Shown here piece after piece: positions 42,875 to 51,572 of a stretch of DNA of 64,000 nucleotides. Source of the stretch: Bacteroidota bacterium (GTDB lineage: Bacteria; Bacteroidota; Bacteroidia; SXHM01); the NCBI GenBank assembly GCA_947479755.1, contig CANKAM010000001.1, positions 62,001 to 126,000 on the forward strand. Direction: 5' to 3'. Positions within the stretch are counted from its first letter, which is position 1; every line of letters begins with the position of its first letter. The notes under the pieces are model-generated. The model was not told where the DNA came from. It worked only from the letters and a program-made list of their open reading frames with translations, and did not search any database. A program made the translations under genes and the position numbers.

Positions 42875-44281
42875 ATGAAAAACAACACTCCCCCCCTCAT
42901 CCGCAGTATCACCCTTACCCTGTTCAGTGCTGTCGCCCTGTCATTGCTATGTATAATGTCTGCTAAGGCTCAAACCCCGGCAGCAACAACACCAACCGAA
43001 GCCAGCGGAACCATCAACATCCAATACATGGCACGGTCAGAATACCGCCACGGCTTTCAGGCATTGGCAGATACCAACCAAAAGGCGGGAATATTTACCT
43101 CGCAACGAGCACGACTGGGGTATCAATACAACGCAAAAAAATTTCGTTTAGCAGCAACCGTGCAAGATGTAAGAGTATGGGGTTCTACCAACAACCTGAG
43201 TGTTGACAGCACCGGAAAACTTTCATTGTTTGAAGGCTGGGGTGAATTATTATTCACCAATAAACTCAGCCTCAAAGTTGGAAGACAACAACTTTCTTAT
43301 GATGACGACAGAATTTTAGGTTCATTAGATTGGGCAATGCAAGGAAGAAGACATGACCTTGCGCTGCTCAAATATGTCAATGACAGCGTGCTTACTGTAC
43401 ATGCAGGATTTGCCTACAATCAGGACAAAGAACAAAGCAAATCAAACATCTATAACCAGAAAGCAAATTACAAATCCATGCAATTTATCTGGCTATTCCG
43501 CCAGTTTAAGAAAGCAAATATCAGTGCATTATTTTTAAATAACGGACTGCAATACACCGAAACCGATACAGCCGGAAAAGTAACCTACGGAGCACAGTAT
43601 TTCAGCCAAACAGCTGGAGTGCGTACCTCACTTAACTTTGGAAAAATATCATCTATCATTTATGTTTATTATCAATTGGGTAAAAATGCAGCCGTACTAA
43701 AAGCTGATAAACGCCCCAAAGATTTAAGTGCTTATGATATTTCTGCTGAAATAACATACAAACCGATTACACAATTAGGTGTTACATTAGGTGCTGAACT
43801 ATTATCAGGAACCAGTCAGGATGCCAGCACCTCACTAACAAAAAGCACATCGTTCTCCCCATTGTATGGAACCAATCACCGCTTCAACGGATACATGGAT
43901 TACTTCTATGTGCTCAACCATGCCAACAGCGTAGGCTTAAATGATATCTACTTAAAAGTAAATACCAACTTCAAAAAAATTACCGCCTCTCTGAATGGAC
44001 ATTATTTCATGGCAAATGCCGATATTAAAGATGTTGCAGCCACAACAAACACAGGTTCTTTTGTTGCCATGCCAAGCTACTTGGGCATTGAACTTGACTT
44101 AACGTTAACCTATAATTTTACGGAAGGAGTTGGAATACAAGGCGGGTACTCGCAAATGTTCGGAACCGAATCACTAAAAGCAATAAGAGGCGGACAGGTA
44201 AATGCAACCAGCAACTGGGCATACCTCATGGTGCTTATCCGTCCCAACATAAAATGGCCAAAAACAGGATTGAAATTATAG
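42875..44281 (+). CDS. Outer-membrane beta-barrel porin-like protein
   Basis: This 468-residue protein has a signal peptide ending ...LLCIMSAKAQ. The body alternates polar and hydrophobic residues with aromatic girdle patterns (YRHGFQALADTNQKAGIFTSQRARLGYQYNAKKFRLAATVQDVRVWG). LSLKVGRQQLSYDDDRILGSLDWAMQGRRHD is typical of the alginate-export/OprD-like porin type of Bacteroidota. It probably forms a passive outer-membrane channel. Its position after two nitrate transporters suggests anion or aromatic acid uptake, but this is only inference. A hairpin follows the stop. Confidence 0.82.
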   Translation: MKNNTPPLIRSITLTLFSAVALSLLCIMSAKAQTPAATTPTEASGTINIQYMARSEYRHGFQALADTNQKAGIFTSQRARLGYQYNAKKFRLAATVQDVRVWGSTNNLSVDSTGKLSLFEGWGELLFTNKLSLKVGRQQLSYDDDRILGSLDWAMQGRRHDLALLKYVNDSVLTVHAGFAYNQDKEQSKSNIYNQKANYKSMQFIWLFRQFKKANISALFLNNGLQYTETDTAGKVTYGAQYFSQTAGVRTSLNFGKISSIIYVYYQLGKNAAVLKADKRPKDLSAYDISAEITYKPITQLGVTLGAELLSGTSQDASTSLTKSTSFSPLYGTNHRFNGYMDYFYVLNHANSVGLNDIYLKVNTNFKKITASLNGHYFMANADIKDVAATTNTGSFVAMPSYLGIELDLTLTYNFTEGVGIQGGYSQMFGTESLKAIRGGQVNATSNWAYLMVLIRPNIKWPKTGLKL

Positions 44282-44291
44282 TTATTTAGAA

Positions 44292-44327
44292 TTAGTCTCA
44301 ATACCATATTCATGGTATTGAGACTAA
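44292..44327. terminator. Perfect 16-bp stem-loop after the porin gene
   Basis: TTAGTCTCAATACCAT and ATGGTATTGAGACTAA pair perfectly with a 4-nt loop (ATTC), 11 bp after the porin stop. There is no strong T run, so it may be a terminator, an mRNA 3' stabiliser, or an operator for the TonB receptor downstream. Confidence 0.5.
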
Positions 44328-44381
44328 GAAAGTCTGCTCTCATCTTTGCGACAGTATATAAAATTGAAAAATAATGACAAG

Positions 44382-46832
44382 ATGAAAAGCAGATTTTTTC
44401 TAATACTATGTTTACTGACACCATTTCTTCTAAAAGCACAAAACGCATTAGTTGAAGGAGTGATAACTCAAAAGGGAACAGAAGTTACCCTTCCCGGGGT
44501 TTCGGTTTACCTTGAAAACACTAAGATAGGAGCAGCTACCAACGGTAAAGGGAACTATTTTATAAAGGAAGTTCCTCCGGGTCAATATACTCTTGTAGTT
44601 TCATGTATCGGCTATAACACAGAGAAGATAGCCATTGCAGTAAATGCAAAAGAAACTACAAAACAAGATATTAGTTTAACCGAAAATGTATTGGACTTGC
44701 CCGAAATGGTTGTTCAAAGTGTTACAATGACAGGTGGTTTGGCAGGTCTTAAAGAAATTCCCGGATCTGCATTTTATATCTCTCCAAAAGAAATAGCAAA
44801 GTTTAGTTATACCGATATAAACAGAATGCTTCGTTCTGTTCCCGGCATAAATCTGCAGGAAGAAGATGGCTTTGGACTTCGTCCCAACATAGGATTAAGA
44901 GGAACAGGTGTTGAACGTAGTTCAAAAATCACCATTATGGAGGATGGCGTGCTCATGGCTCCCGCACCATATGCGTCACCGGCTGCTTATTATTTCCCCA
45001 CAATAGGCAGAATGCAGGCAGTGGAAATTCTTAAAGGCAGTAGCCAGATAAAATACGGACCGTTTACTACAGGTGGAGCTATCAATCTTATCTCCACTCA
45101 AATTCCTGCAAATTTTTCAGGAAAAATTCACCTGATCGGAGGAAGCTTTGGAGGAAGAAATCTTCACGCAAACATTGGAAACTCACATAAAAATTTTGGA
45201 TACATGGTTGAAACATTTATGTATGGATCTGATGGTTTTAAAAAATTAGACGGAGGTGGAGATACAGGTTTTGATAAGAAAGATTACCTCATAAAATTTC
45301 GGGTTAATACCAATCCGGATGCAAAAATCTACCAGTCGCTGAATTTTAAAGTAGGACAAACGGTTGAAGAATCAAATGAAACCTATCTTGGTTTAACTGA
45401 AGATGACTACAGTGTTAATCCATTGCGGAGGTATTCGGCATCACAGAAAGATGTTATCAATACAAAACAAACACAGTTGTCTGTAACGCATTTAATACAT
45501 CCTGCAAAATTTCTGGATATTACCACAACAGCTTACCGCACAGATTTTCACCGCAACTGGTATAAATTAGATGCAGTAAAAGATACTGCCGGTACAAAAT
45601 TTTCAATTGCTGATGTTTTGGAAAATCCTCAAGAGAATAGTTATGCCTACAGCATTATTACCGGAACATCAAGTATTAATGATGATGCACTCTATGTAAA
45701 AGCAAATACCCGTACGTATTATTCTCAAGGAATTCAGACTATACTTGGATTTAATTTTAAAACAGCAGCCATAACCCACAAAATTGATGCGGGCTTTCGT
45801 TACCATTATGATGAAATGGACCGTTTTCAGCATCAGGATGAATACCGGATAGAAAACAGTGTTATGCAGCTTACAAAATCAGGAATTGCCGGAACAGAAA
45901 GCAATCAAATTGTTTCTGCAACTGCTATGGCTGCCTATGTTCAATACAAACTTAACTGGAATAAATTGAGTGTAGTTCCCGGAATAAGATTTGAAAATGT
46001 GCAACTGGGTAAAAAAGATTACGGGAAAACAGATCCGGAACGTACAAGTGCATCATTAATAGCAACTAAAAATACCGTTTCCTCATTTATTCCTGGAATT
46101 GGTATTGATTATAAATTCAGCAAGAATTTAAGTGCTTTTGTAGGAGTTCATAAAGGTTTTGCTCCTCCCGGACCAACAGAAGATGCAAAGCCCGAAGAAA
46201 GCTATAATTATGAATTGGGGTTAAGATATGCTTATAAGGGTTTATCAGGTCAGTTAGTTGGATTCTACAACAACTACAAAAATCTTCTTGGAAGCGATCT
46301 TGCTGCATCGGGAGGAAGTGGAACAGGCGAACTTTTCAACGGTGGTAGAGCAGAATCAAAGGGTGTTGAATTTCAGGCTACCTATGACTTTCTTTCGTCT
46401 GCAAAAACAGCTTTCAGTCTTCCTTTAACAATAGTGTATTCCTATACCGATGCAATCTTTAAATCAAGTTTTAAAAGCGATTTTGAAGATTGGGGCACCG
46501 TAAATGATGGAGATCACTTGCCTTATCTTGCAAATAACCAGTTTAATTTTATTCTTGCGCTTGAACATAAATTGTTTAGCATCAATGTGAGTGGAAAATA
46601 TACTGATGTAATGCGAACCAAAGCAGGACAGGGGAATATTCCAGAACACGAAAAAACAGATGCTTTTTTTACACTTGATGCAAGCGCAAATTATGCGGTT
46701 CACAAAAATATCTCGCTTTTTGGAAATGTTACAAATATTACAAACGAAGTATATATTGTTGCCCGCAGGCCATCAGGCCTGCGACCAGGAATGCCAAGAG
46801 CATTTAATCTAGGCGTAAAAGCAAATTTTTAG
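44382..46832 (+). CDS. TonB-dependent receptor (FecA-like) with carboxypeptidase-like domain
   Basis: This outer-membrane receptor of about 816 residues has a signal peptide (MKSRFFLILCLLTPFLLKAQ). A carboxypeptidase-like regulatory domain at about 22-105 follows (GVITQKGTEVTLPGVSVYLENTKIGAATNGKGNYFI). The plug domain has INRMLRSVPGINLQEEDGFGLRPNIGLRGTGVERSSKITIMEDGV, and the C-terminal barrel ends with Phe (NLGVKANF). Its closest look is iron(III) dicitrate or siderophore receptors. The track start at 44346 is TTG; ATG at 44382 fits the signal peptide. CATCTTTG at 44340-44347 resembles a -7 element. No ATGA-N6-TCAT site is seen here. Confidence 0.88.
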   Translation: MKSRFFLILCLLTPFLLKAQNALVEGVITQKGTEVTLPGVSVYLENTKIGAATNGKGNYFIKEVPPGQYTLVVSCIGYNTEKIAIAVNAKETTKQDISLTENVLDLPEMVVQSVTMTGGLAGLKEIPGSAFYISPKEIAKFSYTDINRMLRSVPGINLQEEDGFGLRPNIGLRGTGVERSSKITIMEDGVLMAPAPYASPAAYYFPTIGRMQAVEILKGSSQIKYGPFTTGGAINLISTQIPANFSGKIHLIGGSFGGRNLHANIGNSHKNFGYMVETFMYGSDGFKKLDGGGDTGFDKKDYLIKFRVNTNPDAKIYQSLNFKVGQTVEESNETYLGLTEDDYSVNPLRRYSASQKDVINTKQTQLSVTHLIHPAKFLDITTTAYRTDFHRNWYKLDAVKDTAGTKFSIADVLENPQENSYAYSIITGTSSINDDALYVKANTRTYYSQGIQTILGFNFKTAAITHKIDAGFRYHYDEMDRFQHQDEYRIENSVMQLTKSGIAGTESNQIVSATAMAAYVQYKLNWNKLSVVPGIRFENVQLGKKDYGKTDPERTSASLIATKNTVSSFIPGIGIDYKFSKNLSAFVGVHKGFAPPGPTEDAKPEESYNYELGLRYAYKGLSGQLVGFYNNYKNLLGSDLAASGGSGTGELFNGGRAESKGVEFQATYDFLSSAKTAFSLPLTIVYSYTDAIFKSSFKSDFEDWGTVNDGDHLPYLANNQFNFILALEHKLFSINVSGKYTDVMRTKAGQGNIPEHEKTDAFFTLDASANYAVHKNISLFGNVTNITNEVYIVARRPSGLRPGMPRAFNLGVKANF

Positions 46833-46894
46833 AGAAATCTACTGCATAAAATTTCGATTTAAGTTGCTTTATTAAGCACTTATCTTCTCATTCT

Positions 46895-46908
46895 ATGATG
46901 CAAATCAT
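46895..46908 (+). promoter_or_regulatory. Crp/Fnr-type operator for the hemerythrin-moaA-crp operon
   Basis: ATGATGCAAATCAT has the ATGA-N6-TCAT core. GTTATTTG (46931-46938), weakly like TAnnTTTG, is centred 33 bp downstream, just before the hemerythrin start at 46958. Confidence 0.58.
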
Positions 46909-46957
46909 TTTCCAATAGCTAAATCATGCCGTTATTTGCAAATAAACATAACGGTAT

Positions 46958-47674
46958 ATGAAAATAATAGATACAGCAACCGGCAAGCGAATTCTGCAAC
47001 CCGGTGAAAAACTAAAATCTGCAGAAGTAAAAAATGAACTACTGAAACGTGATGTTGAAAAAGGATTGGAAGAAACCGAACACTCGCCCATGGATCCGCC
47101 AAAAGCCTATGACCAGCCAGGAAAGCTGAAAGTCTCATTTGATGAAATGGAAAAACCATTAAAAGAATTTGTTGAAGAACACAAAGAAGTTATTGAACAG
47201 GTTGACCTGTTTGAAAAAGCATTGGTTCAGTTTAAATTAAGCGGATATAAAGTTGACCATAAAATAAACGAATTATTCGGAAATTTTTTCAAATACTTTG
47301 ACAATCACATTCTCCCACACAACGAAAAAGAAGAAAAAACTTTATTCCCTGTTTTAAATAAAAAACTACTAGCAGCAGGTGAACATAGCGTTGGCCAAGT
47401 GCCCGTTACAGCTATTGATGTAATGGAAGACGACCATGTTAAATTTATTCAGCTCGGTGCATTAACATTCAATTTCTTTGGAATAGCAACCCGTATTCAA
47501 GATACTGCATCAAGAATTTTTATTCTTGATACTGCCTATGAAAATGCAAGGGAATTAATAGAACTACTGAAGTTGCACATCTACCGTGAAGATTACACAT
47601 TGTTTCCTTTAGCGCAAAAATATCTGAGCAAAGAAGAATTTGAGCAATTAGAGAAAGAAATGAATTTACTCTAA
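46958..47674 (+). CDS. Hemerythrin-domain protein
   Basis: This 238-residue cytoplasmic protein has a helical hemerythrin HHE-type fold from about 65. Likely metal ligands include FVEEHKEVIEQ, FFKYFDNHILPHNEKEEKTLFPVL, DVMEDDHVKFIQ and LLKLHIYREDYTLFPLA. Such di-iron proteins bind oxygen or NO and are frequent in denitrifiers. The N-terminal about 60 residues are charged and unlike the family. It is the first gene of an operon with moaA and a Crp/Fnr gene; its stop codon overlaps the moaA start by 1 bp. Confidence 0.85.
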   Translation: MKIIDTATGKRILQPGEKLKSAEVKNELLKRDVEKGLEETEHSPMDPPKAYDQPGKLKVSFDEMEKPLKEFVEEHKEVIEQVDLFEKALVQFKLSGYKVDHKINELFGNFFKYFDNHILPHNEKEEKTLFPVLNKKLLAAGEHSVGQVPVTAIDVMEDDHVKFIQLGALTFNFFGIATRIQDTASRIFILDTAYENARELIELLKLHIYREDYTLFPLAQKYLSKEEFEQLEKEMNLL

Positions 47675-48678
47675 TGGAAACAGCCGGGAAACAAATTATT
47701 GACCAATTCGGCAGAGTTCACGATTATCTGCGTATTTCACTTACCGAGCGGTGTAACCTGCGCTGTTTCTATTGCATGCCCGAGGAAGGAATTGCTCTGA
47801 GACCTCGCTCAGTATTCATGAATAAAAAAGAAATTGTTGAGGTTGCTAAAACTTTTGTTTCTCTAGGTGTAAATAAAATCAGGCTAACAGGGGGCGAACC
47901 ATTAGTGAGAAGTGATGTAAGAGAAATTATTCAAGCGTTATCTCAATTGCCTGTTGATCTCGCAATAACAACAAATGGAGTGTTGGTAGATAATTTTATT
48001 GATACTTTTAAGTCAGTCGGTTTAAAATCCATCAATGTTAGTTTAGATTCACTGCAAAAAGAAAAATCAAACAGAATTACTCGCAGAGAATACTTTGACA
48101 AAATTATGTCAAACATCAACCTGCTTATTAAGAATAATTTTCACGTTAAATTGAATGCAGTAATTATAAGAGATGTTAATGATGATGAACTGATTGACTT
48201 CATTGAATTTACTAAATACAACAATGTTCATTTTCGCTTCATTGAATTTATGCCCTTTGATGGAAATAAATGGGATTGGCAAAAAGGAGTATCGTTCAAG
48301 GAAATAATGAATACGATAGATTTAAAGTATAGCAATTCGGTGTTGCGCCTTGCAGACAGGAAGAACGATACAGCAAAAAATTTCATGATAAAAGATTATT
48401 TCGGGACATTTGCTGTTATCAGTTCAGTATCAAATCCTTTTTGCGATACATGCAACAGAATACGATTAACAGCAGATGGAAAAATAAAAAATTGTTTGTT
48501 TTCTAATTCCGAAACGGACATTCTTTCAGCACTCAGAAAAGGGAAAGATATACAACACCTAATTCTTGAAACAATAAATAATAAAAAATCTTTCAGAGGA
48601 GGAATGAATACTTTTGAGCAATTATCTGATTCTGCGCAACGCAATAAAAATAGAACGATGGTTGCTATCGGGGGATAA
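47674..48678 (+). CDS. moaA: GTP 3',8-cyclase (molybdenum cofactor biosynthesis)
   Basis: This 334-residue radical-SAM enzyme has the cluster motif CNLRCFYCMPEEG (about 27-39), KIRLTGGEPLVRSDV, INVSLDSL and the second cluster with CDTCNRIRLTADGKIKNCLFS. It ends in GG, the C-terminal pair that activates MoaA. It makes the first intermediate of molybdopterin from GTP and so supplies cofactor for Nar and 4-hydroxybenzoyl-CoA reductase. Its placement between a hemerythrin and a Crp/Fnr gene under the shared operator ties cofactor supply to the same signal. Confidence 0.96.
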   Translation: METAGKQIIDQFGRVHDYLRISLTERCNLRCFYCMPEEGIALRPRSVFMNKKEIVEVAKTFVSLGVNKIRLTGGEPLVRSDVREIIQALSQLPVDLAITTNGVLVDNFIDTFKSVGLKSINVSLDSLQKEKSNRITRREYFDKIMSNINLLIKNNFHVKLNAVIIRDVNDDELIDFIEFTKYNNVHFRFIEFMPFDGNKWDWQKGVSFKEIMNTIDLKYSNSVLRLADRKNDTAKNFMIKDYFGTFAVISSVSNPFCDTCNRIRLTADGKIKNCLFSNSETDILSALRKGKDIQHLILETINNKKSFRGGMNTFEQLSDSAQRNKNRTMVAIGG

Positions 48679-48697
48679 ATAAAAATAATTGTTACTC

Positions 48698-49399
48698 ATG
48701 AAATCTAAAACCAAACAAAAAAACGTTATTGCTAAAAGTGAAAATATTCTTTATAAACATTGCTCAAAAGAATGGCATCTGATTATTGATAATACTATTC
48801 AATTATTCAATTTTAAGAAGAACGAAACCATATTTTCTGAAGGAGCTCCAGTAAGAGGAATTTACATAATTAATAGTGGAAAAGTAAAAGTTTTTTCAAA
48901 ATTCAGGAAAGATAAAATACGAATATTGCGCTTAGCCGGAGATGGTAAAATTCTTGGGCATCGCGGCTTCTCAACAACTAATTACCCTGTTTCTGCTGTT
49001 GCACTTATTCCTACTACAGTTTCATTTATTTCAAATGAAATTTTTATTACTTTGGTAAAGGCTAATCCTGAATTCAGCATTTATTTAATCAACTTTTTTG
49101 CAGAACAACTCAGACAATCTGAAGATCGAATGAAAAGTTTGATGCTTTCTGATGTAAAACACAAGATAGCTGAAATACTCTTCATCCTTATTGATTCTTT
49201 TGGTTTTGATGCCAAAGAACCTAATATGTTAAGCTATTGCCTATCGCGAAAAGATTTTGCAGCCATGGCAGGAATAACTTATGAGACAACTGTAAGAACA
49301 CTTGCATATTTTCAAAGAAGAAAGCTAATTAAGATTGAAGGTAAATCAATAAGGATTATCAATACTGTAGGGCTAAAAAAATATACCATTCCATATTAA
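48698..49399 (+). CDS. Crp/Fnr-family transcriptional regulator
   Basis: This 233-residue protein has an N-terminal cyclic-nucleotide-binding-type beta roll (FKKNETIFSEGAPVRGIYIINSGKVKVFSKFRKDKIRILRLAGDGKILGHRGFS), a long dimer helix and a C-terminal winged helix (LSRKDFAAMAGITYETTVRTLAYFQRRKLIKIE). The recognition helix carries the E..VR pattern of Fnr/Crp proteins. There is no FNR-type Cys cluster (only two scattered Cys), so if it senses NO or redox it may be through haem, as in DNR. It is the best candidate to bind the ATGA-N6-TCAT sites, including the one ahead of its own operon. Track start 48689 is TTG; ATG 48698 is preferred. Confidence 0.88.
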   Translation: MKSKTKQKNVIAKSENILYKHCSKEWHLIIDNTIQLFNFKKNETIFSEGAPVRGIYIINSGKVKVFSKFRKDKIRILRLAGDGKILGHRGFSTTNYPVSAVALIPTTVSFISNEIFITLVKANPEFSIYLINFFAEQLRQSEDRMKSLMLSDVKHKIAEILFILIDSFGFDAKEPNMLSYCLSRKDFAAMAGITYETTVRTLAYFQRRKLIKIEGKSIRIINTVGLKKYTIPY

Positions 49400-49428
49400 G
49401 TAGCCCACTATTATGTTTGCAGATAGTA

Positions 49429-49611
49429 TTATCCACTAGTAATCACTATCCCAAGTAAAATAAATCCGCAGACAAATGAAAGGGCAATTAGAATAAATCC
49501 AATCCGCATCCCTGATTTTTTATCAAAGATGTCACTCTGAATGTAGAGTGATATGAGTGTTGCAATAACCAACCACAAAATTCCTATTAAAACCAAATTC
49601 ATTTTACTCAA
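49429..49611 (-). CDS. Small two-helix membrane protein
   Basis: This 60-residue protein has two membrane segments (LVLIGILWLVIATLISLYI and IGFILIALSFVCGFILLGIVI) joined by a short charged loop. It is encoded alone on the minus strand, convergent with the Crp/Fnr gene. The operator at 49685-49698 lies about 75 bp upstream on this strand as well, but the matching -7 element is poor. Family unknown. Confidence 0.5.
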   Translation of the reverse strand: MSKMNLVLIGILWLVIATLISLYIQSDIFDKKSGMRIGFILIALSFVCGFILLGIVITSG

Positions 49612-49684
49612 AAATATTCATTAAGAATTGATGTCATAATTTTAAATAAATTGTTAAAATAATGAAGAATTATTATTTAATTAT

Positions 49685-49698
49685 ATGATGAAAATCAT
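49685..49698 (+). promoter_or_regulatory. Crp/Fnr-type operator for the RIC operon
   Basis: ATGATGAAAATCAT sits inside a longer perfect palindrome (TTATATGAT-GAAA-ATCATATAA). TACTTTTA (49721-49728), one mismatch from TAnnTTTG, is centred exactly 33 bp downstream, ahead of the gene at 49783. Confidence 0.72.
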
Positions 49699-49782
49699 AT
49701 AATATTTCATGTTACTGTAATACTTTTACGATAGCAAAAAAGACAGGCAGGTCTTTTATATTAATCTTAATCAACTAAAAAA

Positions 49783-50736
49783 ATGGAAACTATAGAAATG
49801 CTTGATGTAACAGCAATTGAGCCCAGATTAAAACATCCAACAATTTTCGAAAAATATGATTCTCTTTTAGCGGGCGAATCATTCGTTATTCATAACGACC
49901 ATGACCCCAAACCGCTTTACTATCAATTGTTGGCAGAAAGAGGCAATTCTTTTACCTGGCACTATATTGAAGAAGGCCCTCAATTCTGGAAAGTAAGTAT
50001 TAAAAAAAATCAAACAGGTGAAACAGAGCCAACCATTGGTGATTTGGTTACAAAAGACTATCGCAAAGCTGAAGTGTTTAAAAAGTTTGGGTTGGACTTT
50101 TGTTGCGGTGGAAAAAAAACACTTACAAAAGCCTGCAGAGAAAAAGGTCTGGATGTTTTAAGAATAGAGAAAGAATTAAAGGCTATTGATGAACAACCGC
50201 TTATTCCTTCACAGGATTTCAACCAATGGAATCTTGATGTTCTTGCAGAATACATTATAAATACCCATCACAAATATGTCTTACAGGCTATCCCTGTAAT
50301 TTTTCAATACACACAAAAAGTAGCAAAAGTGCATGGCGAAAGGCATCCAGAAGCAGTTGAAATTGCTGCAAAATTTTTAATTGTAGTTGATGAATTAAAT
50401 CGACACATGATGAAGGAGGAAAATATTCTTTTCCCGTACATTAAGAAATTAGCACTTGCAAAAAGAAATAATGAACAAGTTGAATCATCTCCCTTTGGTT
50501 CTATTGAAAATCCAATCAGAATGATGGAAGCGGAACATGATGAAGTGGGAGATGTAATGGATCAGATAAATAAACTTACCAACAGCTACGCACCACCTGC
50601 CGATGCTTGTACTACTTTTCGTTTATCTTATGCAAAACTGAAAGAGTTTGAAGATGATTTACATCAACACATTCATTTAGAGAATAACATTCTTTTCCCG
50701 AAAGCTATAGCATTGGAAAAAGAATTGGCAGGGTAA
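49783..50736 (+). CDS. RIC-type iron-sulfur cluster repair di-iron protein with N-terminal DUF2249
   Basis: This 317-residue protein has three parts. Residues about 1-75 are a DUF2249 domain (LDVTAIEPRLKHPTIFEKYDSLLAGESFVIHNDHDPKPLYYQLL). Residues about 85-135 are the ScdA/YtfE N-terminal domain with FGLDFCCGGKKTL. The rest is a di-iron hemerythrin-like domain (HHKYVLQAIP, EENILFPYI, MEAEHDEVGD, HQHIHLENNILFP). RIC proteins repair clusters damaged by NO and are usually part of NO-stress regulons. It is the first gene of a five-domain NO-related operon and is under its own operator. Confidence 0.92.
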   Translation: METIEMLDVTAIEPRLKHPTIFEKYDSLLAGESFVIHNDHDPKPLYYQLLAERGNSFTWHYIEEGPQFWKVSIKKNQTGETEPTIGDLVTKDYRKAEVFKKFGLDFCCGGKKTLTKACREKGLDVLRIEKELKAIDEQPLIPSQDFNQWNLDVLAEYIINTHHKYVLQAIPVIFQYTQKVAKVHGERHPEAVEIAAKFLIVVDELNRHMMKEENILFPYIKKLALAKRNNEQVESSPFGSIENPIRMMEAEHDEVGDVMDQINKLTNSYAPPADACTTFRLSYAKLKEFEDDLHQHIHLENNILFPKAIALEKELAG

Positions 50737-50746
50737 AAATAATGTC

Positions 50747-51571
50747 ATGAAAATTTCGGAGCATACAAGAATTTCAGAATTGATTAAAGCTAATCCGGCT
50801 TCCATTGATGCTATATCGTCCATAAATAAACATTTTGAAAAACTAAGAAATCCAATTCTAAGACGAGTGCTTGCCCCGAGGGTATGCATTGCTGATGCAG
50901 CTAAAATAGGAGGATGTAGCGTAGATTTGTTTTTCAAAAAACTGGAAGATCTTGGCTTTGAAGTTGACAATAAAGTAGCGGTGGCAAAGTCAACAGAATC
51001 TGCAATACAAACTATTCCGGACTTTGTGAAAAAAATTGACGCAGCAAAAATCACAGAATTGGATGTAAGAACCGATCTGGCTTCAGGCAATGACCCATTT
51101 CAAAAAATAATGGCTGTGTTAAAGCAAATGCCTGTGGAAAATACGCTTCTTATTATCAATACGTTTGAACCTGTGCCGCTGATTAACATTCTGAATAAAA
51201 AAGGTTTTAAGCATTTTACCCAAATAAAACCCGATGGTATTGTATATACTTATTTGAAGCAGGCCAACAGTAAAAACGTAAACAGCTTCGAGACATTTGA
51301 AAAACCTTCAAACTCTGACGTAATAATATTTGAACAACTTGTAAAAAAATATGAAGGTAAAATTAATGAAGTAGATGTTCGTGATCTTGAAATGCCATTA
51401 CCAATGGTTACTATTTTACAGGAATTGGAATCACTAGCTGCAGGTTGGGCATTATTTATTCACCATAAAAAAGTTCCTCAATTTTTACTGCCCGAACTGA
51501 GTGAGAGGAACTTCACTTATCTTATTAAAGAAATTGCAGAAGGGGACGTAAAACTTCTGATATACCGATAG
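50747..51571 (+). CDS. DUF1858 plus duplicated DUF2249 protein
   Basis: This 274-residue protein has an N-terminal DUF1858 helical domain (about 1-70, TRISELIKANPASIDAISSINKHFEKLRNP) and two DUF2249 domains (about 100-165, ELDVRTDLASGNDPFQKIMAVLKQMPVENTLLIINTFEPVPLINILNKKGF, and about 205-270, EVDVRDLEMPLPMVTILQELESLAAGWALFIHHKKVPQFLLPEL). DUF2249 domains are common in denitrification clusters and are thought to handle small redox or metal partners. It lies 10 bp after ric and 1 bp before the membrane gene. Confidence 0.85.
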   Translation: MKISEHTRISELIKANPASIDAISSINKHFEKLRNPILRRVLAPRVCIADAAKIGGCSVDLFFKKLEDLGFEVDNKVAVAKSTESAIQTIPDFVKKIDAAKITELDVRTDLASGNDPFQKIMAVLKQMPVENTLLIINTFEPVPLINILNKKGFKHFTQIKPDGIVYTYLKQANSKNVNSFETFEKPSNSDVIIFEQLVKKYEGKINEVDVRDLEMPLPMVTILQELESLAAGWALFIHHKKVPQFLLPELSERNFTYLIKEIAEGDVKLLIYR

Positions 51572-51572
51572 T

